Assembly (NCBI GenBank): GCA_021818645.1
Contig: JAKATS010000193.1
Coordinates: 1 to 5,556, forward strand
Length of the DNA stretch: 5,556 bases
Direction: 5' to 3'
Origin: Acidobacteriota bacterium
GTDB lineage: Bacteria > Acidobacteriota > Terriglobia > Terriglobales > SCQP01
Positions within the stretch are counted from its first letter, which is position 1; each line of letters opens with the position of its first letter. The notes under the pieces were generated by a model that did no database searches, had not been told where the DNA came from, and saw nothing but the letters and a program-made list of their open reading frames with translations. Below, one piece after another: positions 1 to 5,404 of the stretch. The translations under genes were made by a program, and so were the position numbers.

Positions 1-835
1 AATCGGCCTGCCGGCAGGCCACAGTCAGGGCCTGCATTAAAGCCATGACCGAGCAGGGCCGGCCGGTGCCGAAATTCATGGCTTCGCCATGATGATTGCC
101 GGCCAGGAGCGAGGCGGCAAAGAGCAGATAGGCACGCACCGCGTCAGAGACATACATATAATCGCGCTCAGGCGAGCCGTCACTGCGCAGCACCGGCGCT
201 TCGCCGCACAGCATGGCGTGCAGCGTGCCGGGGATCAGACGAGACAGATTCAAATCGCCAGGGCCATACAAATTCGCACAGCGAGTTATGCCGATGGGCA
301 ATTGATAGGTCTGGGAATAGGAACGGGCCAGGATTTCAGCGCAGGCCTTGGAGGCATCATAGGGGAAGCCGGCGAGCAAGGGGAATTCTTCGCGATAGGG
401 AAGCTGGGGCTGCGCGCCGTAGGCCTTATCGCTGGAAGCGAGTAGGCAAGCCTGCACCGGATGGCGACGACAGGCTTCCAGCAGGCGCCAGGTGCCGGCG
501 ATATTGGTCTCAAAGGTGGCGGTGGGATTCTGGCGCGCCGGGCCCACCAGAGTCTGCGCCGCCAGATGAAAGACCACCGAGACGGAATAGTCGGTGAGAA
601 TGCGCTCGTGCAGCGCCTGATCTTCCACCCGGCCGCGCACGATGACCAGACTGCCTTCCAGGCCAAATAAGGTGAAAGGATCGGGCAGAGGGGCATCGCG
701 CACCAGAGCGATGACCCGCGCGCCCAGCCGCCGCAGCGCCTGGCAAAGATTCAGCCCCAGCAGGCAGGTCGCACCGGTGACGAGCACCGGGCGATCGCGC
801 CACAGGCTGAAATCTATTCCTTCCAGATTTTCCAA
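1..835 (-). CDS. rfbG: CDP-glucose 4,6-dehydratase-like NAD-dependent SDR (RfbG type), partial, C-terminus beyond left edge
   Basis: The open frame runs without a stop from the rfbF 3' end to the left edge; 278 residues are visible from the TTG at 833-835, and the family is usually about 350-360 residues, so the C-terminus is missing. Numbered from that TTG, the protein shows a Rossmann strand and glycine loop VLVTGATCLLG (17-27), HLAAQTLV (90-97), the SSDKAYG segment (134-140) resembling the SDK motif of CDP-glucose dehydratases, the catalytic YDASK (Tyr159, Lys163), an NLYGPGD stretch (188-194) and RDYMYVSDAV (224-233). Family knowledge: RfbG converts CDP-glucose to CDP-4-keto-6-deoxyglucose in the cytoplasm using bound NAD+. 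Lying directly after rfbF supports this. Odd: the middle Gly of GxxGxxG is Cys24. The start is uncertain: an in-frame ATG at 854-856 would add seven residues. The alternative is a related NDP-sugar epimerase/dehydratase; the SDR family is certain, the exact substrate is inferred. Confidence 0.8.
   Translation of the reverse strand, partial: MENLEGIDFSLWRDRPVLVTGATCLLGLNLCQALRRLGARVIALVRDAPLPDPFTLFGLEGSLVIVRGRVEDQALHERILTDYSVSVVFHLAAQTLVGPARQNPTATFETNIAGTWRLLEACRRHPVQACLLASSDKAYGAQPQLPYREEFPLLAGFPYDASKACAEILARSYSQTYQLPIGITRCANLYGPGDLNLSRLIPGTLHAMLCGEAPVLRSDGSPERDYMYVSDAVRAYLLFAASLLAGNHHGEAMNFGTGRPCSVMALMQALTVACRQAD
5..20. repeat. Perfect 16-bp palindrome inside the rfbG-like gene
   Basis: The sequence ggcctgccggcaggcc is identical to its own reverse complement. 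It lies in coding sequence, reading Ala-Cys-Arg-Gln-Ala on the minus strand, with no loop and no second copy that I noticed in the window. It may be only a by-product of GC-rich codons; a hairpin or protein-binding role is not supported by anything else here. Confidence 0.35.
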
Positions 836-1554
836 GGCGCCTGGCTGGTATCCCATAAGCGGGTCAGATCCTGCTGGTCTTTATAAGTATCCATGCAAGC
901 CCAAAAACCATCATGCAGGTAAGCCATGAGCTGTCCGGCGGCGGATAAGGCCCGCATAGGTTCGCCTTCGAGCGGTTCACCCGGGCGCAGATAATCGAAG
1001 ACGGCCGGGGTGAAAACAAAAAAGCCCCCATTAATGCGCTGCTCGAGGCGCGGTTTTTCGGCAAAACCCGTGACCTGACCCTGAGGCGTGATCTGCAGCA
1101 TGCCGAAGGGAGAAAACGGGCGCACCGCAGTGAGGGTTGCGATGCAGCCATGGCGGGCATGAAATTCGAATAAGGCACGAAGATCAAGATCAGCCAGCCC
1201 GTCGCTATACGTCGCGAAAAAAACCGATTCGGACCGCAGAGACGATGCCACAGCCCGCAGGCGCTCACCGGTGGTGGAGGATTCTCCGGTGGGCAGGCAA
1301 TGAATCGCGCAATCGGCGGGTAACAGGGAACCACCCGGCGCAAACGCCTGCGCGATCATTTCTCCGCGATAACCGGTCAATAAAATAAAACGCCGCACGC
1401 CAAAACAGGCGTAATAGCGAATCACATGCCAGAGGACAGGACGCGGGCCGACGGGCAGCAGCGGCTTGGGAAGATCATCACTCTGACTGCGCAGGCGCAA
1501 ACCCTGGCCACCGCAGAAAATCACCAGCGGCGGCAGGGGTATCGGGGAAGCCAT
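814..1554 (-). CDS. rfbF: Glucose-1-phosphate cytidylyltransferase family protein (RfbF type)
   Basis: 246 residues from ATG 1552-1554; RfbF proteins are usually about 257. The family joins CTP and glucose 1-phosphate to give CDP-glucose and pyrophosphate in the cytoplasm. Visible motifs in order: a glycine-rich nucleotide loop CGGQGLRL (14-21) followed by LPKPLLPVG (28-36), an LWH-YY-FG stretch then TGYRG (41-64), TGESSTTGERL (89-99), the metal-binding TYSDG (115-119, Asp118), GFAEKP (163-168), INGGFFVF (174-181) and DGFWACMDTYKD (215-226), ending APWKIWKE as RfbF proteins typically do. The C-terminal motifs are what separate it from RmlA/GalU-type enzymes. Two signature positions deviate: the Thr of GGxGTRL is Leu19, and the usual TYGDG has Ser117. 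A TTG codon directly precedes the ATG; I prefer ATG. It begins 7 nt after the oxidoreductase stop, with no strong Shine-Dalgarno sequence, and its 3' end overlaps the rfbG-like gene. Confidence 0.88.
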   Translation of the reverse strand: MASPIPLPPLVIFCGGQGLRLRSQSDDLPKPLLPVGPRPVLWHVIRYYACFGVRRFILLTGYRGEMIAQAFAPGGSLLPADCAIHCLPTGESSTTGERLRAVASSLRSESVFFATYSDGLADLDLRALFEFHARHGCIATLTAVRPFSPFGMLQITPQGQVTGFAEKPRLEQRINGGFFVFTPAVFDYLRPGEPLEGEPMRALSAAGQLMAYLHDGFWACMDTYKDQQDLTRLWDTSQAPWKIWKE

Positions 1555-1561
1555 CAATGAC

Positions 1562-2623
1562 TCAAACCGCCGCGGCGGCAGCCTGTGCGACGGCGATGGG
1601 AAGACGGCGGCGCAAGCGGGCGGAACTCCGCAGACGATCCAGCACCTGCATCACGGCCATGGCTTCAGCCGGGGCGCCCAGATATGGAGCGCGATGCTGC
1701 ATGGCATTCATAAAATCTTCCCATTCCAATTGCCAGGAAGAATCCGGGCCCTGAAATTCGGCGGAGGTGGTTTCAGGGGGTCCGCCAGCGGGGCGGCGGC
1801 GATGATGCAACAAGGTTTCAGGGCCGTAACTGCCACCCAGACCTTCCACGATCAAAGAGCCGGTCTCGCCAAAGACTTCGAGCGAGAACAGGTTTTTCCA
1901 CTGCGTCCAACTGGAATGCAGGCTGGCGACGGCGCCACCGGGATAATGGAGCAGAGCGAAGGCATTGTCTTCCAGCGGCTGCACCGGCCAGACCGCGGTC
2001 TGCAATTCGGCATAAACGGAATCGGGCATGCCGAGCAGCCAATGCAGGAGATCGAGCAGATGCACGCCCTGATCGAGCAGCTCGCCGCCGCCGGAGAGCC
2101 TGGCCTGGCCGCGCCATTCCTGGTCATAGCCCGGGCGGCCGCCATGGCCATAGCGAACGCGGAGATTGATAATTTTTCCGATATCGCCGGCGCGCACCGA
2201 CTGCGCGAGGCGGGCAACAGCGGGGTGGTAGCGGTGATTAAAGCCGAATTTCAAAATCCGGCCGGACGTTTCGGCCGCGGAACACAACCGGCGGCATTGC
2301 CCGAGATTGGCGCCCGGCGGTTTTTCCATCAGCACATGCAGGCCGCGGCGCAGGGCGGCGACGGCGATGGGAACCGCCTGAACATTGGGCGCGGCGACGA
2401 GCAGAACGTCAAGCGGCCGGCGCAACAGCTTGCGCGCATCCGCATCCACGGGAACTTTATAGAGCGCGGCGGCTTCCAGCCGGGCGACGGGGCTGGGGTC
2501 GGCAATGCCCGCCAGTTGGACGCGGGAATCGGCCGCCGCGATCTGCGCCCGGCGACGGCCGATCAGCCCGAAGCCGGCGAGGCCGATGCGAAGCGGGGCA
2601 ATGTTTGCGAGGTTGCTGGTCAT
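1562..2623 (-). CDS. Gfo/Idh/MocA family NAD(P)-dependent oxidoreductase
   Basis: 353 residues from ATG 2621-2623, the usual size for the family; a TTG at 2624-2626 would add one Met and is less likely. The N-terminal Rossmann domain has the dinucleotide loop GFGLIG (17-22), an acidic IADP after strand 2 (40-43) and the catalytic-lysine MEKP motif (99-102). The C-terminal substrate domain has FGFNHRYHP (127-135) and GGGELLDQGVHLLDLLHW (178-195), holding the conserved Asp184, His188 and Asp191. Known family members oxidise or reduce a sugar or cyclitol hydroxyl/keto group with NAD(P)H; in polysaccharide loci they are often NDP-sugar 3-dehydrogenases or ketoreductases. Here it sits between the kinase and rfbF, so it could reduce a keto-sugar made by a neighbouring dehydratase; the substrate cannot be read from sequence. 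The C-terminus ends in an alanine-rich tail. The gene is visibly GC-richer than the kinase gene before it. Confidence 0.88.
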   Translation of the reverse strand: MTSNLANIAPLRIGLAGFGLIGRRRAQIAAADSRVQLAGIADPSPVARLEAAALYKVPVDADARKLLRRPLDVLLVAAPNVQAVPIAVAALRRGLHVLMEKPPGANLGQCRRLCSAAETSGRILKFGFNHRYHPAVARLAQSVRAGDIGKIINLRVRYGHGGRPGYDQEWRGQARLSGGGELLDQGVHLLDLLHWLLGMPDSVYAELQTAVWPVQPLEDNAFALLHYPGGAVASLHSSWTQWKNLFSLEVFGETGSLIVEGLGGSYGPETLLHHRRRPAGGPPETTSAEFQGPDSSWQLEWEDFMNAMQHRAPYLGAPAEAMAVMQVLDRLRSSARLRRRLPIAVAQAAAAAV

Positions 2624-2632
2624 CAACCGGAG

Positions 2633-3688
2633 TCAGGCCAGGCCGGCGGATTTTGCCGCAGTCAGTGGAGCAAACCGGGTGGGTGTACTGCCGAGACTGG
2701 AGACAACTTTACTGCCTTCGTTTTCCAGCATGTAATGCAGGCGGGGCATACCCTGGGCAAACATGAATTCTTCCAGCCGGCGATGGTCGCGCGGACAGTA
2801 CAACATCAGGAAACCGCCGCCTCCGGCACCGACAATCTTGCCGCCCAAAACACCATAATCGCGACGAACGGTTTCATAGAGCCGATCCACATGATCGAGG
2901 GTAATTTTCGACGATAGCTGTTTTTTCATGCACCAGTGCTCGTGCAGCAGGCGGCCAAAGGCATCATAATCTTCCGCTTCGACCGCAGCCAGAAAACGGT
3001 ATCCAAGGGCCTTGATGGCCAATAAACTTTCCGTGACCCGGGATTTATCCGGGTGGTGCGCACGCAGCGCGGCATTCTGGTCCGCTAAAACCTCAAGCGC
3101 ATCCCGACGCAGGCCGGTATAATATAAATGCGCATTCGCTAAAAAGGTTGAAAAAGATCCCGTGCCCACAGCCACAGACCGCACCTGAACATTACCATCA
3201 CGAGCAATATCCAGCGCCGTCAATCCACCAAAGACGGCCATATATTGATCCTGCTTGCCGATGCCCTTGTTGAGAACCTCCAATTCAATATGGCAGGCTT
3301 CTTCAGCCACCTGAGCCAGAGGAATAAAATCCCGCCGCAGATGTCGCAATGCTGTGAGTAAACCGACCAAATAACAACTTGAAGAGCCCATGCCGGTGCC
3401 AGCCGGGAGATCGGCAAGCGAGGATATTTCAATCCCATGCTGAATGCCTTGCAGGCGCAGCGCTTCGCGGGCCAGTTCATGGCGCAACTCGCTGACATGA
3501 TCCACGGTTTCGCTCCGGGTGTAGTGAAGGCGGATTTTCTGATCAATCAGGGTAGGATTCACAATCACATACATGTATTTATCTATGCCCATGGCCAGAA
3601 TGAAACCGCCATGTTCGGAATAAAACGAGGGTAGATCGGTGCCGCCGCCGCCGAGAGTGATACGAAAAGGAGTGCGGGTGGCAATCAT
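2633..3688 (-). CDS. GHMP-family sugar kinase, D-glycero-D-manno-heptose 7-phosphate kinase (HddA)-like
   Basis: 351 residues, matching full length for the HddA-like group. All three GHMP motifs are present: motif 1 TPFRITLGGGGTDLPSFY (6-23), the phosphate-binding motif 2 DLPAGTGMGSSS (93-104), and motif 3 GGKIVGAGGGGFLML (282-296). GIGKQDQY (142-149) followed by FGGL is a further hallmark. Family knowledge: these cytoplasmic enzymes transfer the ATP gamma-phosphate to a sugar; HddA phosphorylates C1 of heptose 7-phosphate on the way to GDP-heptose, and close relatives phosphorylate L-fucose or other sugars at C1. An anomeric sugar phosphate is what the nucleotidyltransferase encoded just upstream would consume, which supports that role. 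The ATG overlaps the stop of that gene (ATGA, 3685-3688) and no purine-rich ribosome site precedes it, suggesting coupled translation. Kinase function is secure; the heptose substrate is inference. Parts of the gene are clearly lower in GC than its 3' neighbour. Confidence 0.88.
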   Translation of the reverse strand: MIATRTPFRITLGGGGTDLPSFYSEHGGFILAMGIDKYMYVIVNPTLIDQKIRLHYTRSETVDHVSELRHELAREALRLQGIQHGIEISSLADLPAGTGMGSSSCYLVGLLTALRHLRRDFIPLAQVAEEACHIELEVLNKGIGKQDQYMAVFGGLTALDIARDGNVQVRSVAVGTGSFSTFLANAHLYYTGLRRDALEVLADQNAALRAHHPDKSRVTESLLAIKALGYRFLAAVEAEDYDAFGRLLHEHWCMKKQLSSKITLDHVDRLYETVRRDYGVLGGKIVGAGGGGFLMLYCPRDHRRLEEFMFAQGMPRLHYMLENEGSKVVSSLGSTPTRFAPLTAAKSAGLA

Positions 3689-4452
3689 GCGAGGGGTAAA
3701 TTACGGGCGCGGATCAATGCCAGGGTCTGCCGGTATGTCGCCGGGGTATCCATGCCCAGGCAATAACCCTCAATCGGGTAAATTTTTAGAAGTTTATTTT
3801 GCTCCAGCCAGAGTGGAAACACATCCTGTCCGAAATCGAGCGGATAGCGTTCGGGTAATGCGCATATCCAAGCCGCAGGCAGACAATAAACGCCGGCAGC
3901 GATGCGGTCTCCCGGGCTGGCGGTCCGGTTGCGGGTTTCCTGAAAGCCCAGCAAGCGATGCTCCGCGTCGGCGACCAGCGTGCTGCCGGCGATGGCGGTT
4001 GCGGGGTTGACCTGCGGCTCAAAAACCGTCAGCCAGGCGGTTTCCACCTTCGAATTCAGAGCGAGATGCAGAAAGCGACGGAGATCAAAATTGAGAAGAC
4101 TATCGCCATAGACAATCAACAACCGGCTGCGCCACAGACCGGCCAGGGCACGGGCTGCTCCCGCGGTGCCAAGCAATTCACGTTCAAACGAATAATGAAT
4201 CTGCAAGCCCAGCGCATGCCCATCACCGATCGCCGCTTGAATCGCGGCCGCTCCATAATGAAGATTGATCCAGACCCGAGATACGCCGTGACCTGCCAGC
4301 CAGCGCAGATTACGAACCAGCACCGGATCACCATTCACATCAATCAACGGCTTAGGCCGGTCGCCCAGAACTTCACGCAAACGCTGACTTTGTCCTGCGG
4401 CGAGCACCAGCACATCGAGACCGGGCCAGACTGGTATCGAGTTGGATATCAC
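3685..4452 (-). CDS. Sugar-1-phosphate nucleotidyltransferase (NTP_transferase family, HddC/RmlA-like)
   Basis: 255 residues from a GTG at 4450-4452, chosen because no suitable ATG lies upstream of the N-terminal motif, a GGAAG ribosome site sits 7 nt before it, and it forms a GTGA overlap with the epimerase stop. Visible motifs: nucleotide loop LVLAAGQSQRL (15-25), RPKPL (32-36), LLGTAGA (93-99), the metal-binding VYGDSLL (114-120, Asp117), an AAGVYCLP strand (185-192), DFGQDVFP (206-213) and GYCLGMDTPATY (229-240), equivalent to the GY-D-GTP-Y end motif of the family. Enzymes of this fold couple a sugar 1-phosphate to an NTP, releasing pyrophosphate, in the cytoplasm. The base is not predictable; HddC-type proteins beside HddA-type kinases use GTP. 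The first loop reads AAGxSxRL, unlike the commoner GGxGTRL. A molybdopterin or isoprenoid nucleotidyltransferase is unlikely given the C-terminal motifs and the neighbours. Confidence 0.83.
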   Translation of the reverse strand: MISNSIPVWPGLDVLVLAAGQSQRLREVLGDRPKPLIDVNGDPVLVRNLRWLAGHGVSRVWINLHYGAAAIQAAIGDGHALGLQIHYSFERELLGTAGAARALAGLWRSRLLIVYGDSLLNFDLRRFLHLALNSKVETAWLTVFEPQVNPATAIAGSTLVADAEHRLLGFQETRNRTASPGDRIAAGVYCLPAAWICALPERYPLDFGQDVFPLWLEQNKLLKIYPIEGYCLGMDTPATYRQTLALIRARNLPLA

Positions 4453-5387
4453 TGATGTGCTTCCGCGGCAATCACATGCGTCCGGAGATAAGCGACGACA
4501 CGCCGCAGGCCTTCCTCAAGCGAAACCTCCGGCGACCATCCCAAAGCCTGAGCAGCGGAAATATCGGCCCAGGTGGTTTGCGTCTCGCCCGGCAGATCGG
4601 CAGCATAGCGGGGCTGCAGACCGGTGTGCAACTGGGCTTCGAGCGCATCGAAGATGTCGCGTACGGAATGGCTGCGGCCCGAACCCAGATTAAAGACCTG
4701 GCCATCGGTGCGGGCATCGGTCAGGCACTGCAGATGAAAACGATTCACATCATCCACATAGACGAAGTCGCGGCGTTTGGAGCCATTGCCATAAATCACG
4801 GGACGTTCACTGCGCAGCAGCTTCAAGGCGAAGGCGCTCATCAACGGCGGCACCGTGCGGCGGTAATCCTGGCGCGGGCCATAGACACAGAAATAGCGCA
4901 GGGCAGTGGCGCGCAAGCCGAAAAATTCGCGATAACCTTCCGCAAACAACCGGCCGGCGGCTTTGCTCAAGGCATAGAAGCTATGCGGCGCCGATTCGCT
5001 TTCCGGGGTGGGATAGCGGACGCTGCCTTCATAGAGGGCTGAACTTTCGGCATAAATCACTTTACCCACGCCCGTCCGGCGAGCGGCTTCGAAAACATTC
5101 ACCGTGCCGAGAACATTTTGACGGACCGTGGCGACGGGATCGAGCTGACAATCGCTGATGCAGTTTTTAGCGGCTAAATGATAGACCGCAGCATGGCCTT
5201 GAAACAGCGGATAAATTGATGGATCGGTGATATCCACCTGAATAAACCTCGCCCCAGAGGGAACCTGATCACGCAAGCCCTGGGACAGATCATCGAGGCC
5301 GGTGACCTCATGACCCTGAGCGAGAAGAGCATCGGCCAGATTGCTGCCAATGAAACCGGCGATGCCGGTGATGAGAATTTTTGCCAT
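4449..5387 (-). CDS. NAD-dependent sugar-nucleotide epimerase/dehydratase (extended SDR, GalE/WbpP-like)
   Basis: 312 residues, normal length for a GalE-like extended SDR. The N-terminal Rossmann loop TGIAGFIGSNL (7-17) has the full GxxGxxG (Gly8, Gly11, Gly14), followed by LDDLS (31-35) with the acidic residues expected to select NAD, and VDITD (51-55). YHLAAK (69-74) and NVLGTVNVFEAAR (91-103) are typical. The catalytic set is Ser115 or Ser116 in AESSALY with Tyr138 and Lys142 in YALSK. Substrate-side motifs YGPRQ (169-173) and YGNGSKRRDFVYVDDV (199-214) follow, then FNLGSG (232-237). Such enzymes epimerise at C4 or dehydrate the sugar of an NDP-sugar; the substrate is not clear. The ATG (5385-5387) lies 17 nt after the transaldolase stop without an evident Shine-Dalgarno, and the stop overlaps the GTG of the next gene. 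Probably acts on the nucleotide sugar made by that nucleotidyltransferase, by inference. Confidence 0.87.
   Translation of the reverse strand: MAKILITGIAGFIGSNLADALLAQGHEVTGLDDLSQGLRDQVPSGARFIQVDITDPSIYPLFQGHAAVYHLAAKNCISDCQLDPVATVRQNVLGTVNVFEAARRTGVGKVIYAESSALYEGSVRYPTPESESAPHSFYALSKAAGRLFAEGYREFFGLRATALRYFCVYGPRQDYRRTVPPLMSAFALKLLRSERPVIYGNGSKRRDFVYVDDVNRFHLQCLTDARTDGQVFNLGSGRSHSVRDIFDALEAQLHTGLQPRYAADLPGETQTTWADISAAQALGWSPEVSLEEGLRRVVAYLRTHVIAAEAHQ
4460..4464 (-). promoter_or_regulatory. Ribosome binding site for the nucleotidyltransferase GTG start
   Basis: On the minus strand GGAAG lies 7 nt before the GTG at 4450-4452, inside the last codons of the epimerase gene. It is the clearest Shine-Dalgarno-like sequence at any junction of this operon and decides the otherwise ambiguous non-ATG start of the nucleotidyltransferase. 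Confidence 0.55.
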
Positions 5388-5404
5388 AGCATCGTGCGGC
5401 GAAA

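Noticed and set aside
286..803. Minus-strand open frames of about 97 and 136 codons within the rfbG-like region
   Set aside because: They are in other reading frames of the continuous rfbG-like open frame, which carries the TGA-LLG, HLAAQ and YDASK motifs.
1694..2917. A 407-codon open frame on the plus strand, antisense to the oxidoreductase gene and the 3' part of the kinase gene
   Set aside because: Its product has no recognisable family motif and is full of low-complexity Gly/Ala/Gln/Arg. It mirrors the codon pattern of two well-supported genes on the other strand, and its length is explained by GC-rich codon bias removing stops.
3958..4455. A 165-codon plus-strand open frame antisense to the nucleotidyltransferase
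   Set aside because: No recognisable domain, and it lies wholly within a gene with clear family motifs on the minus strand.
4455..5042. A 195-codon plus-strand open frame antisense to the epimerase gene
   Set aside because: The opposite strand encodes a complete SDR with all catalytic motifs; the antisense product shows no family motif.
5388..5404. Possible promoter or terminator in the largest gap between genes
   Set aside because: The gap is only 17 nt, with no hairpin, T-run or promoter-like boxes; it looks like an ordinary intra-operon spacer.
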